From Tunturibacter gelidoferens (GTDB taxonomy: Bacteria; Acidobacteriota; Terriglobia; Terriglobales; Acidobacteriaceae), in contig NZ_CP132938.1 in NCBI RefSeq assembly GCF_040358255.1, positions 4,092,001 to 4,156,000 on the forward strand: a stretch of 64,000 nucleotides of DNA, written 5' to 3'. The notes beneath the pieces are model-generated. The model ran no database searches. It was not told where the DNA came from and was given only the letters and a program-made list of their open reading frames with translations. Made by a program: the position numbers and the translations under genes. Positions 9,354 through 18,465 of the stretch are shown here, piece by piece (the first letter of the stretch is position 1; each line of letters starts with the position of its first letter).

Positions 9354-10910
9354 TTGTTGAGACACCCGGTTACAACCGCCTTCGGCGCAAGCACAATCGT
9401 CCTGCTGACCCTGCTGGAGCCATTAGCGTCCCCTTTGCACACGGAGTTTTACCACTTGACGGGGTCAGTCAGTGCGGTGCTCGTGCCGGTATTGCTGAAC
9501 TTCGCCGGGGTGTGGCTGGCGCTGTCTCTCCTACTCGTGTGGGGAAGCAAACATCCACGATTCAACTCATGGGTGTGGGGCGCTTTAGGAATTGCCCTCA
9601 GCTGGATGGTGCTGAAAGACTGGTGTGCCTTGCGAGGAGATCCTGTTCCCAGCATTGTCAACGTTGCCTTTGCCGTTGTGGTTTGCATGATCGTCATTTC
9701 GGCGGCTGCTTGGCGTTCTCGCGTTCAACCGATTCTGCATCGTGCGAAGCAATTGGCGATACCGATACTCGGATTTGCAGCGTTGAGCGGGATGGTAATC
9801 ATTTTGCAGGCGATGTTGTTCTCATGGCAGGCTCGTCATCTGAACGCTCCTCGCCCCCTGCATCAGCGAACGGGAATCAGCGCTTCTTCTCATCGTCACG
9901 GGCGAATCATCTGGATTCTCTTTGATGAACTTTCTTATCGGCAGGTCTATGAGCATCGCTCTCCTGGCCTCGAGTTGCCTGCCTTCACCCAGTTGGCTCG
10001 TACCGCAACCGTCTTCACGCATACTGTCCCGAGCGGTCTGTATACAGAACAGGTACTTCCTTCCCTCTTCTCAGGACAACGATACGATGGCGTACGGGTC
10101 TCTGTTGTCGGCTGGCCTCTTGAGGTGCATGAACGATCTACGGGGACGTGGGGTATTTTAGATCCTCACAAAACAGTCTTTCAGGACGCGATCGATGCGG
10201 GTTACACGACAGCAGTGGCGGGGTGGTACAACCCCTATTGCCGCATTCTGCCAGAGGTTCTCGACCGGTGTTTCTGGACTAGTCATATAGCTCTGCCCGG
10301 CGGGATGTATCCGGAACAAAGCATCGGCTGGAACAGCGAGCAGCCAGTAGTAGATCATCTTGCAAATCTTGCCAGGCTTGTGCATCTGTTTCCGCGTCAG
10401 AACGCTCCTTCGGACGAACTCAGACTCCATCAACAGGACTACCAAGAGATTGTCGCTGCGGGAGACGAACTTCTGCGAGACCCATCGGTAGACTTCATTC
10501 TTTTACATATGCCTATCCCGCATCCGGGAGGAATCTACAATCGGCATACGGGTAGTTTCGAGGTATCTCACCCAAGCTACCTCGACAACCTTGCACTGTG
10601 CGATGTGTACCTGGCGCATGTCCGGCATGAACTGGAAGAGAATGGCACCTGGAACGACTCGACGCTGGTGATTATGGGCGATCACTCATGGCGAGTTAGC
10701 CTGTTCTGGGCGAAGGCCGCGGGGTGGACGGAAGAGGAACGCATTGCTTCAGACAATGTTCGATTTGACGACAGGCCTGCTTATATCGTGAAGCTTCCCT
10801 CGCAAACTACTCCTGCGCGAATTGACGAGCCGTTTGATTCGATAAGAACGCGGGAGCTCTTCGACAAGTTATTTACGGGACAGATCACTACACCAGCGCA
10901 GCTTAAGTGA
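9354..10910 (+). CDS. Membrane-anchored sulfatase / alkaline-phosphatase-superfamily protein
   Basis: 518 residues. The first 165 residues contain about five membrane helices; the rest is a soluble domain of the sulfatase fold. Landmarks are ILFDELSY (metal-binding Asp), TEQVLPSLFSG (where the Thr/Ser nucleophile would sit) and IMGDHSWR near the end (Asp-His metal ligands). This is the layout of LtaS or phosphoethanolamine-transferase-like enzymes that modify envelope polymers, but the substrate cannot be read from the sequence and the usual sulfatase Cys-x-Pro-x-Arg motif is absent. An in-frame stop at 9336 and no early ATG leave a TTG start (9354 or 9357), with AAGGG about 10 nt upstream. 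It stands alone on the plus strand after tRNA-Lys. Confidence 0.8.
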   Translation: MLRHPVTTAFGASTIVLLTLLEPLASPLHTEFYHLTGSVSAVLVPVLLNFAGVWLALSLLLVWGSKHPRFNSWVWGALGIALSWMVLKDWCALRGDPVPSIVNVAFAVVVCMIVISAAAWRSRVQPILHRAKQLAIPILGFAALSGMVIILQAMLFSWQARHLNAPRPLHQRTGISASSHRHGRIIWILFDELSYRQVYEHRSPGLELPAFTQLARTATVFTHTVPSGLYTEQVLPSLFSGQRYDGVRVSVVGWPLEVHERSTGTWGILDPHKTVFQDAIDAGYTTAVAGWYNPYCRILPEVLDRCFWTSHIALPGGMYPEQSIGWNSEQPVVDHLANLARLVHLFPRQNAPSDELRLHQQDYQEIVAAGDELLRDPSVDFILLHMPIPHPGGIYNRHTGSFEVSHPSYLDNLALCDVYLAHVRHELEENGTWNDSTLVIMGDHSWRVSLFWAKAAGWTEEERIASDNVRFDDRPAYIVKLPSQTTPARIDEPFDSIRTRELFDKLFTGQITTPAQLK

Positions 10911-11126
10911 TCGATGATGTCCTCACTAGTACCGACCAACGCATACCCTGCTGCGCCGATCGACGCATGGGCGTATTGAATCAACAACTGAAATATTTCT
11001 TGAGAGAGTGCTCAATGACCGGCGAGACAGCAGGCGAAACGATTCTCTGAGATCGCGCATGCCGCCGCACCTGTTGGACGACGGAAGAAGCTGGAGTGTA
11101 ATCTTTCTGCAAGCAAAAGGAGGTCT

Positions 11127-11840
11127 ATGCTGCGTCGTGAATTCGTACGCTGTGTCATCTCGGTAGGACTTCTACCGAAGGCACTGCTTGCCCAGCAGAC
11201 AGCGAGTCCTGAGCCGCCACCTCCAGCTCCCACTCCGTGGACGCTGGGGCTGAATCCCAAGACGCCGCTGCCTGTCACGGAAGTGGCCGATGGGATCGCA
11301 GAGATCGATGCGAGCTTTTTTACTCCGTCTCAACTTGCGACGTTCACGCGGCTCTGCGATTTGCTGCTGCCAGCGGTAGCGAATAAGCCCGGCGCGCTTC
11401 TGGCAGGGACCCCCATGTTCCTCGACTCCCTGATTGGCAGCTCGCCCGAGGTGCACAAGAAGCTCTATCGCGACGGCCTCGATTGGCTCAACGCAGAGGC
11501 AAAGACCAAGTACAAGATGATGTTCGCGCAGTTGAACGCGACTCAGGCGGATGCGCTCATCAAGCCCTGGCTGCGTACATGGATGACGGACCATCCCCCG
11601 ACCGAGCCGCACGCAGACTTCATCAACATCGCACATGAAGACATCCGGACTGCGACCATGAACTCGAAGGCCTGGGACGATGCCGGCGCGGCTGCCGGGC
11701 AGGACTGGGTGACGGGAGGGCTCTACTGGTCTCCAATCGAGCCGGATATGGCGAGCCTGGGCGCAACCTCTACAAACCTTCCGCCGCACGTAATGGCTGT
11801 CCCCAAGGCCGCGCACACCATGCCTTCCTACCCGCGTTAG
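11127..11840 (+). CDS. Gluconate 2-dehydrogenase subunit 3 family protein, Tat-exported
   Basis: 237 residues. The N-terminus has a twin-arginine signal (LRREFVRCVISVGLLP) and a cleavage region near LLAQQ, followed by a Pro-rich linker. The body, with FTPSQLATFTRLCDLLLP and a partly helical C-terminal half, matches the small subunit of membrane-bound gluconate 2-dehydrogenase and related enzymes. It normally pairs with a GMC flavoprotein and helps its export, and the GMC gene follows 25 bp later. A perfect AGGAGG lies 5 nt before the ATG. No cytochrome c subunit follows in this window, so the electron acceptor is unknown. The family call is good; the substrate (sugar acid, sugar or alcohol) is not determined. 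Confidence 0.88.
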   Translation: MLRREFVRCVISVGLLPKALLAQQTASPEPPPPAPTPWTLGLNPKTPLPVTEVADGIAEIDASFFTPSQLATFTRLCDLLLPAVANKPGALLAGTPMFLDSLIGSSPEVHKKLYRDGLDWLNAEAKTKYKMMFAQLNATQADALIKPWLRTWMTDHPPTEPHADFINIAHEDIRTATMNSKAWDDAGAAAGQDWVTGGLYWSPIEPDMASLGATSTNLPPHVMAVPKAAHTMPSYPR

Positions 11841-11865
11841 AAGTGAGTGACTCCTAGAAAACATA

Positions 11866-13437
11866 ATGACAGACACAACATTCGATGTACTCATTGTCGG
11901 GTCGGGGCACGCTGGAGGCATGGCTGCCAAGATTCTGACGGAAAAGGGCATGCGGTGCCTGATGCTGAACGCGGGCCCCGTGGCCGACGTAGCCAGAGAT
12001 GCACAACGCAAGCCAGCATACGATCTGCCATATCGCGGCTTCAAACCACCAGGTCGGCTGGAGCACGTCTTCCAGGCCAACGAGTTCAATGCAAACGTCT
12101 GGGTGGATGAAGAAGAAGTTCCCTACACGTTCGATCCCGCGGCTCCTTACAACTGGGTGCGGGTGCGTTTGTTCGGTGGCCGCTCACTGTTCTGGTCGCG
12201 TCAGTCGTTCCGTTTGAGCGACTACGAGTTCAAGGCCAAATCGCATGACGGCTTCGGCGAAGACTGGCCCATCAGTCTCTCCGACCTGGCGCCGTACTAT
12301 TCGCGGGTGGAGGAGATCTTCCAGGTGGCGGGCGCGCAGGACGGGCCGCCACAGATGCCGAATGGCAACTTCGTTCCTGTCGACGATGTGTGGTCGGAGT
12401 CGATGCAGCGGTTTATCAAGGCTTCGCAGGCGTACGACATGCCGGTCTGCAAGCAACGCCGCGCGCAAGGCCGCGACGGTCTCGCGAGTTCTGTGAATCT
12501 TCTGCTGCCGGATGCAGAACGGACCGGCAAGCTGACCTCAATCGCCAATGCAGTCGTTCGGCAGATAACGGTTGATCCGAACACCGGCCAGCCAAATGGA
12601 TGCCACTTCATTGACCGGCTCTCGCGACGGGAGATGCATGTGAAGGCCCGCGTGGTTGTGTTAGCCGCGGGAACGCTTGAGAGCACGCGCCTGTTGTTGA
12701 ACTCAAATCTCGGCAACTCGAGCGGCGTTATGGGGCACTTCCTGATGGACCAGATCTACGGACCGGGCGTTACCTGCTCGGTGCCTGAGGCGCGGAACGG
12801 TAAGGCAACAGAACAGTTGATGGGCGGCTCAGCAATCGTTCCGCGTTTCCGTAACATTACGACGAAGTATGACAAGTTTTTGCGCGGCTACGCGTTGAAT
12901 GTAACCAGCCGCATGGGTGGGGTCGAGCCACGCAACTTCGCGGCCTATGGTGCTGAGCTGCAGCAGAAGCTGCACGAATACAACGGAAGCGGGTTCTACA
13001 TCACGGTGATGGGCGAGGTACTCGGGCGCTACGAGAATCACGTCCGCATCGACAAAGAAGAGGTCGACGCGTGGGGTATTCCAGTGCTGCATATCGAGAC
13101 CCGGTATACCGACAACGAGTTAAATATGGCGAAGGACGCGGTCGAAGTTGGCTGCTCCATCGCGGATGCGGCTGGATTCGAAGTGCTTTCGAAGAACGTC
13201 GTCCCAAATCCGCCGGGATACAGCATTCATGAGGTCGGCACCTGTCGCATGGGCGATGATCCAAAGAAGAGCGTGCTGAATAAGTGGTGCCAGAGCCAGG
13301 ATCATAAGAATCTATTCGTCGTCGATGGAGCCAGCTTTGTGAGTGCGGGTTGGCAGAACCCGACGATGACTATCCTGGCGCTCTCGATGCGCGCTTCCGA
13401 GTATCTCGCTGGCGAGATGAGCAGAGGAAATGTTTAA
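11866..13437 (+). CDS. GMC-family FAD oxidoreductase, large subunit of a gluconate-dehydrogenase-like enzyme
   Basis: 523 residues. An N-terminal FAD-binding GSGHAGG motif follows beta strand DVLIVG; the central part has GGRSLFWSRQSFRL, typical of sugar-oxidising GMC proteins. The C-terminal GMC domain carries SIHEVGTCRMGDD with a probable catalytic His and GWQNPTMT with the partner Asn. It oxidises a polyol or sugar using FAD and hands electrons to a carrier. It has no signal of its own, so it is probably co-exported with the Tat-signal subunit encoded 25 bp upstream; this is inferred from related dehydrogenases. It converges on the ATP-grasp gene with a 23-bp gap and no visible terminator. 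Confidence 0.9.
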   Translation: MTDTTFDVLIVGSGHAGGMAAKILTEKGMRCLMLNAGPVADVARDAQRKPAYDLPYRGFKPPGRLEHVFQANEFNANVWVDEEEVPYTFDPAAPYNWVRVRLFGGRSLFWSRQSFRLSDYEFKAKSHDGFGEDWPISLSDLAPYYSRVEEIFQVAGAQDGPPQMPNGNFVPVDDVWSESMQRFIKASQAYDMPVCKQRRAQGRDGLASSVNLLLPDAERTGKLTSIANAVVRQITVDPNTGQPNGCHFIDRLSRREMHVKARVVVLAAGTLESTRLLLNSNLGNSSGVMGHFLMDQIYGPGVTCSVPEARNGKATEQLMGGSAIVPRFRNITTKYDKFLRGYALNVTSRMGGVEPRNFAAYGAELQQKLHEYNGSGFYITVMGEVLGRYENHVRIDKEEVDAWGIPVLHIETRYTDNELNMAKDAVEVGCSIADAAGFEVLSKNVVPNPPGYSIHEVGTCRMGDDPKKSVLNKWCQSQDHKNLFVVDGASFVSAGWQNPTMTILALSMRASEYLAGEMSRGNV

Positions 13438-13460
13438 AGGAGACACCACCTGTGGCAACT

Positions 13461-14672
13461 CTAAGCTGTCGGTTTATCTGGAGGAGGAACGATGGCGCAG
13501 AAGTCTTCGAGGAAGCGGTGTGTGTATTGACCGATGAGTTCTTCGATGCGTTCGGCGGAGTCGGCACGAAGGATGAGGCCGGCATGGTGATGGCGACTGA
13601 GACGGTGAACGATCTCGGGCGCGTCGTAGGTGCTGGTGTCGGGATGCTCCTGTCGCGCGAGGCAGATGACGCTGCCGGCGTATTGGTGTTTTAGATTTGG
13701 GAGGGTGTACTCCATGTTGAGAAGCGTGGCGACTTCAATTCTCGCCCACTCGACCCAGGGGTTGATGCCGGATGCGAACTCGACGACATCGGCGATGTGA
13801 GCGCCGCCGACGCGGGCTGCGGTCTCGAGGAAGTAGAAGCTGCCGTCGGCCTCTGACTTGATGAACTCGGTGTGGGTGACACCAGAGACGAGACCAAGGG
13901 ATTCAATCACCTGTTGGTGGATTGCGGCGAGAGCGAGCGCGTCGCTCGATTCCCTGTCCAGCGCGCGAGTGCTGAAGATGCCTCCCTGGTGCATCGTCTG
14001 CATGGGTGGCTTGCCATATTTGTAGGGTGCGCCGAAGAGTATCTTGCCGTTCCAGGTGACGCCTTCCATGTGAAAGATCTCGCCGGGGACGAAGCGCTCG
14101 AGGACATAGTGCGACTGGAGGTCGCCTAGTTCGTCGAGGATGGGCCACAAGTCGTTGGGCGACTCGATTTTGCGGATTCCGATGGCAGAGGCGTTGGTGC
14201 GGGGCTTCAGCAGCCATGGTCCGGACACGCTATCGAGGAAGGAGTGAAGGTCGTCGTAGTTGAAGACTCCCGTGAACTCAGGAACGGGGACACCTTTTTG
14301 CTTCGCGCTTACACGCATGGCCAGCTTGTCGCGGAAGTTTCTGGTGAGTGATTCGCCCATTCCGGGGAGGCGCAGGTGTTCGCGCAGAAGAGCGGCGACT
14401 TCGAGGTCGAATTCGTCTAACGCGACGATCCGGTCGATGTGGTTTGTGCGCGCGAGGTACGCGACGGTATTCAGGACCTGCTCGGGGGTGAGCTGCTCGG
14501 GCATGGTGATTAGTTTGGTGAGCGATTCGCGGGGCCAGTCGGCGTGTTCGAGTTTGTCGACGGTGAGGAGGAGAACGTCCGCGCCGAGACGCGCAGCCTC
14601 TTTCATGAAGGGCTGCCCTTTTTCGTAGGTGCTGATGCAGAGAATCGTGGGGTTCCGTTGCGTATCAGTCAC
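13461..14672 (-). CDS. ATP-grasp ligase domain protein
   Basis: 403 residues. After a Rossmann-like N-terminal region (ILCISTYEKGQPFMKEA) comes an ATP-grasp domain with GPWLLKPRTNASAIGI (ATP-binding Lys), YVLERFVPGEIFHMEG and FYFLETAARVGGAHIAD (Mg-binding Glu/Asn region). These proteins couple ATP hydrolysis to joining a carboxylate with an amine or thiol; the substrate here cannot be told. A GTG at 14672 is chosen because AGAGGAG lies 8 nt upstream; a TTG further up lacks this. It follows hldD by 86 bp on the same strand and is the last gene of the heptose operon, so it might modify an envelope component, but that is context only. Confidence 0.82.
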   Translation of the reverse strand: MTDTQRNPTILCISTYEKGQPFMKEAARLGADVLLLTVDKLEHADWPRESLTKLITMPEQLTPEQVLNTVAYLARTNHIDRIVALDEFDLEVAALLREHLRLPGMGESLTRNFRDKLAMRVSAKQKGVPVPEFTGVFNYDDLHSFLDSVSGPWLLKPRTNASAIGIRKIESPNDLWPILDELGDLQSHYVLERFVPGEIFHMEGVTWNGKILFGAPYKYGKPPMQTMHQGGIFSTRALDRESSDALALAAIHQQVIESLGLVSGVTHTEFIKSEADGSFYFLETAARVGGAHIADVVEFASGINPWVEWARIEVATLLNMEYTLPNLKHQYAGSVICLARQEHPDTSTYDAPEIVHRLSRHHHAGLILRADSAERIEELIGQYTHRFLEDFCAIVPPPDKPTA

Positions 14673-14758
14673 ACTGGCTCCTCTGGTCGGTAGGAACAAA
14701 TTGCAGGTCGAACAGTTTGAGGTTCGGTTAGAGTACCTGTTTTTTTTGATGCGAGGAA

Positions 14759-15742
14759 CTAGTTTGCAGCGGGCTCCTCGGCGAAGGTTTGTTTTATACC
14801 GTCCTCAAGCGCTGTAAAGGGCGCGGTGTAGCCTGCAGCACGGAGACCGGAGAGGTCGGCCTGGGTGTAGTGCTGGTAGCGGTCTTTCAGGTCGCCTGGG
14901 AATGGAATGTATTCGATGTTGCCCTGGCCGTGAACCTGCATGAGCGACTCGGCGACAGCCTTGAAGGTGCGGGCTTCGCCGGTGCCTGCGTTGACGACGG
15001 CGTGGATGGGTTTTTTGGGACTCTCGGGGAGGAGGCCGGCGAAGAACATGTTGATGCGAGCGAGGTCTTTGACGAAGACGAAGTCGCGACGCTGCTCGCC
15101 GTCGGCGTAGCCGCCTGAGCCCTCGAACATCCGGATGGTGCCGGTGCCTTTGAGCTGGCGGGTGAAGTGGTGGATGACGCTGGCCATGCGGCCTTTGTGC
15201 TGTTCGCGCGGGCCGTAGACATTGAAGTAGCGCAGTCCGACGACGGTGCACTTCATGTCGTGAAGATGGCGGCGGACGTAGTTGTCGAAGACGAGCTTCG
15301 AGTAGCCGTAGACGTTGAGGGGGCGTTCGTTGGCGGGGATTTCGGTGAAGTTGGTGCTGGCTCCGTAGACAGCAGCGGTTGAGGCGTAGACCAGAGGAAC
15401 TTTACGTTCCAGTGCGAAGTGCAGCAACTCTTTGGAGTAGGTGAAGTTGTTGTCCATCATGTAACGGCCGTCGTCTTCGAGGGTGTTCGAACAGGCGCCC
15501 TGATGGAGGATGGCGCGGATTCTGGTGTTCTCGAAGTCGCCGGCTTTGAGTGCGGCGCGGAACTCGCGCTTGTCCATGTAGTCGGCATATTCGGCTCCGG
15601 CGAGATTGAGGAACTTCGGGCCGGTGAGGTTGGCGGCGGGAGCGAAGTTGTCCACGAGCAGGATGTTGCGTTCGCCTGCGCGGTTGAGCTGCTGGATGAG
15701 GTTGCTGCCGATGAAGCCTGCTCCGCCGGTGACGATGATCAC
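14759..15742 (-). CDS. hldD: ADP-L-glycero-D-manno-heptose 6-epimerase
   Basis: 327 residues, close to the usual length. It converts ADP-D-glycero-D-manno-heptose to the L,D form used in LPS inner core. Seen: NAD(P)-binding TGGAGFIGSN at the start, ACSNT and a Tyr-x3-Lys pair in NVYGYSKLVFDN, and RYFNVYGPREQHKGRM, all typical of HldD/RfaD. It begins with GTG overlapping the hldE stop as GTGA, with GGAGA 9 nt upstream, so the two are translationally coupled. Confidence 0.96.
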   Translation of the reverse strand: MIIVTGGAGFIGSNLIQQLNRAGERNILLVDNFAPAANLTGPKFLNLAGAEYADYMDKREFRAALKAGDFENTRIRAILHQGACSNTLEDDGRYMMDNNFTYSKELLHFALERKVPLVYASTAAVYGASTNFTEIPANERPLNVYGYSKLVFDNYVRRHLHDMKCTVVGLRYFNVYGPREQHKGRMASVIHHFTRQLKGTGTIRMFEGSGGYADGEQRRDFVFVKDLARINMFFAGLLPESPKKPIHAVVNAGTGEARTFKAVAESLMQVHGQGNIEYIPFPGDLKDRYQHYTQADLSGLRAAGYTAPFTALEDGIKQTFAEEPAAN

Positions 15743-17247
15743 TTCTTAATCTCCTCGCTCGGGGTGGGATTTGCCGTGAGCTTTTTTACGATGTTGGTAG
15801 TGGAGAAGCCCTCCACGGTAGGGACTATCTCGACTCGTCCTCCGTAGGCGATGACATCTTCGTGGCCGACCACTGTTTCGACGGTGTAGTCGCCGCCTTT
15901 GACCAGTACGTTGGGCCGCAGCGCGCGGATGAGTTCGAGGGGGGTGTCTTCTTCGAAGAGAACGACGGCGTCTACTGCGGCCAGGGCGGCCATGACGCGG
16001 GCGCGTTCTCGTTCCGAGACGATGGGGCGGGTTGGGCCTTTGAGGCGGCAGACGGAGGCGTCGGCGTTGAGGCCCAGGACGAGCTTGGAACCGAAGCGGC
16101 GGCAATCTTCGAGCAGGGTGATGTGGCCGACATGGAGGAGGTCGAAGCAGCCGTTGGTGAAGACGATGGTCTCGCCCGAGGAGCGCCACTCGGCTACGCG
16201 GAGTTTGATGCGCTCGAGGTCGAGGATCTTTTCGCCGGCGGTGAGTCCGGAGCTGGGAGTGAGGGCGGCTACCAGCTCGTGCGCTGCGATGGGTACGGTG
16301 CCTACCTTGCTGACCACGATCCCGGCGGCGAGGTTGGCAAGCTCGACTGCGGTTTCGATCTGGAGGCCGCCTGCGATGCTGGCTGCGAGGGTTGCGATGA
16401 CGGTGTCGCCAGCTCCTGAGACGTCGAATACCTCACGGGCTCGCGCGGGTGAGTGATAGATACCGGTGCTGTCTGCCGATGGTGGGCGGAGGACTGTGAT
16501 TCCCTTCTCGCTCATGGTGACGGTGAGGAATTTGAAGTCGTGTTCAGTGACTAAGGCCTGGGCTGCGGCGAGGAGTTCGTCGGTGTGGTGGGAGGGGATG
16601 CCGGTCGCTGCGGAGAGTTCACCGAGATTCGGACAGATAGTGGTTGCGCCAGAGTATTTGCTGAAGTCCGGGGTCTTGGGGTCGGCGAAGACGGGGATGC
16701 CGGCGGTGCGTGCGGCGCGGATGACGGACTCGCAGAGAGAACGGGTGAGTGCGCCTTTGGCGTAGTCAGAGAGGATGACTGCGTGGACCTTCGAGACCAG
16801 CTCGACGGCGCGTTCCTGGAGGCGTTGACCTTCGATTGCCGGGACGGGGTCTCGGCTCTCGATGTCGAGGCGCAAGAGTTGCTGCATGCGGCCGACGATG
16901 CGGGTCTTTGAGATGGTAGGGAGCGAGCTTGAGACGACCCCGGCGGTGTTGATGTTGGCGCGTTCGAGGATGGCGGCTAGTTCTGCCTGCTCGGAGTCAC
17001 TGCCCCAGAGGCCTGCAAGGAAGGTCTGACAGCCGAGGCCGGCGAGGTTCATAGCTACGTTGGCTGCTCCACCGGCACGCTCGTAACGCTGGGCGTGGCG
17101 GATGACCGGAACCGGGGCCTCGGGGGAGATGCGCTCAACCTCGCCGTGGATATAGCGGTCGAGCATGATGTCGCCAACGACGAGCACTTTGAGTTGACTG
17201 AAGCCGCCCTCAAGCAGGTTCAGGATCGAATGAAGTTCCGGCAGCAT
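15739..17247 (-). CDS. hldE: Bifunctional D-glycero-beta-D-manno-heptose-7-phosphate kinase / 1-phosphate adenylyltransferase
   Basis: 502 residues in two domains. The N-terminal part (about 1-340) is a ribokinase-type heptose kinase with VVGDIMLDRY and the anion-hole motif VSGAGDTVIA. The C-terminal part (about 360-502) is a nucleotidyltransferase with TNGCFDLLHVGH, containing the HxGH motif. Together they phosphorylate and then adenylate heptose for LPS core synthesis. It lies between a GT9 heptosyltransferase-like gene (60 bp upstream) and hldD (four-base overlap). gmhA and gmhB, needed for the same pathway, are not in this window. Confidence 0.96.
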   Translation of the reverse strand: MLPELHSILNLLEGGFSQLKVLVVGDIMLDRYIHGEVERISPEAPVPVIRHAQRYERAGGAANVAMNLAGLGCQTFLAGLWGSDSEQAELAAILERANINTAGVVSSSLPTISKTRIVGRMQQLLRLDIESRDPVPAIEGQRLQERAVELVSKVHAVILSDYAKGALTRSLCESVIRAARTAGIPVFADPKTPDFSKYSGATTICPNLGELSAATGIPSHHTDELLAAAQALVTEHDFKFLTVTMSEKGITVLRPPSADSTGIYHSPARAREVFDVSGAGDTVIATLAASIAGGLQIETAVELANLAAGIVVSKVGTVPIAAHELVAALTPSSGLTAGEKILDLERIKLRVAEWRSSGETIVFTNGCFDLLHVGHITLLEDCRRFGSKLVLGLNADASVCRLKGPTRPIVSERERARVMAALAAVDAVVLFEEDTPLELIRALRPNVLVKGGDYTVETVVGHEDVIAYGGRVEIVPTVEGFSTTNIVKKLTANPTPSEEIKK

Positions 17248-17307
17248 GAACGAAAAAGATCTCCCGCGAACATCATCGCATCTTTGAGTGGGGGTGGGTG
17301 CTTTCGG

Positions 17308-18375
17308 CTAGCCGAGGATGGCGCGAACCTCGGTGATCACCTCGTCGACCGTGATGGAGGTGAGGCACTTCTTTTTTTGGACGATGCAGGTTTCGAGGCC
17401 GCAGCCCCAGCAATCGGTCTGGTGGTAGACGACGCGGTGCTGTTTACCATAGGGGAACCAGACGCGAGGCTTGTTGCGGGCAGCAAAGATGGCGACGCAA
17501 GGTGTCTGGACGGCTGCGGCGAGGTGCATGGGGCCGCTGTCGTGACCGATGAAGATTTGAGACTGGGCGAAGACAGCTGCGCTCTCGCGCGGGGTGAGGA
17601 TGCCGCAGAGATTGATTACGGGTTTGGAGGAGTTTTGCTTCCAGCCGTCGGCTGCGAAGTTGCTGGCGTCGGCCTCTTCGGGAGCTCCGCAGAGGGCCAG
17701 TGCATGGTTGGGGTAGAGAGCGGCGATGCGTTGCAGGAGTGCACGCCAGTTTTCCCGGCCCCAGTCTTTCGATTGGACTTTGGTGCCTACGCTAACCGCT
17801 ATGACGGGCAGGCCCGCGGCTGATGCGAGAGCTTCTTTGGCGCGGGCATGCTCGGCGGAGGTGAGGCGGAGATCCCAGCTTGCGGGGTCGTCGAGTCGAG
17901 GGTCTCCCAATTCGGCGAGATTGCGGGTGAGGCGTGCTCCCTCTGGTTCAAGAGCCTGGATCTGCTGCTCCCAGCGGTTCTGCTGCATATCTTCGGTGAG
18001 GGGGACGCCGATGAGTCGCGTTATTCCGCATAGACGGAAGAACTTTTCGTCACGGCGTGCCGACTCTACTCCTCGCGCAGACCCCATGTAGACCAGGACT
18101 TCTGGGCGCCAGCGCAGGAGCTGCCACCAAAGGGAAACTAGTTCTCGTGGGCTGCGCATACCGACGACGTAACGGAAGTAGCCGTGGACGAGGCCGCTGT
18201 TTTCGAGGATGGCGGCGGCGGGCGGGGCTTTGACGTTGACGGGGAAGTTGGTGAGGATGCGGCGTTCGGCCTGCGGGAAGGCGCGGGCGACGAGGTGCAG
18301 GGCGGGGAGTGCGATGAGAGTGTCGCCGAGGCTGCCGAGGCGGTAGATCAGAACCCGTTTTGGGGAGGTTGCCAT
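17308..18375 (-). CDS. Glycosyltransferase family 9, ADP-heptose:LPS heptosyltransferase-like
   Basis: 355 residues. YRLGSLGDTLIALPAL at the N-terminus and FIGHDSGPMHLAAA near residue 270 are hallmarks of GT9 (WaaC/WaaF type). SVGTKVQSKDWGRENW matches the nucleotide-sugar binding side. It should add heptose or a related sugar to the growing LPS core on the cytoplasmic face. The C-terminus has a small Cys cluster (CWGCGLETC, later KKKC) reminiscent of the short Cys motifs found in several GT9 proteins. It is the first gene of the run GT9-hldE-hldD-ATP-grasp, and ATG at 18375 is divergent from the next gene. Confidence 0.88.
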   Translation of the reverse strand: MATSPKRVLIYRLGSLGDTLIALPALHLVARAFPQAERRILTNFPVNVKAPPAAAILENSGLVHGYFRYVVGMRSPRELVSLWWQLLRWRPEVLVYMGSARGVESARRDEKFFRLCGITRLIGVPLTEDMQQNRWEQQIQALEPEGARLTRNLAELGDPRLDDPASWDLRLTSAEHARAKEALASAAGLPVIAVSVGTKVQSKDWGRENWRALLQRIAALYPNHALALCGAPEEADASNFAADGWKQNSSKPVINLCGILTPRESAAVFAQSQIFIGHDSGPMHLAAAVQTPCVAIFAARNKPRVWFPYGKQHRVVYHQTDCWGCGLETCIVQKKKCLTSITVDEVITEVRAILG

Positions 18376-18465
18376 TGTCTCTGTCTAGTCTGCTTGGTTC
18401 CGGGAGTTACGGCAAATAGAACGAAAGGGGGAGTAGGACCCTGTTAGCCTAATCGAGCGAGGAAC

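Noticed and set aside
11172..12089. Minus-strand open frame of 305 codons
   Set aside because: Antisense to the subunit-3 and GMC genes. Arg/His/Pro-rich composition is that of a shadow frame.
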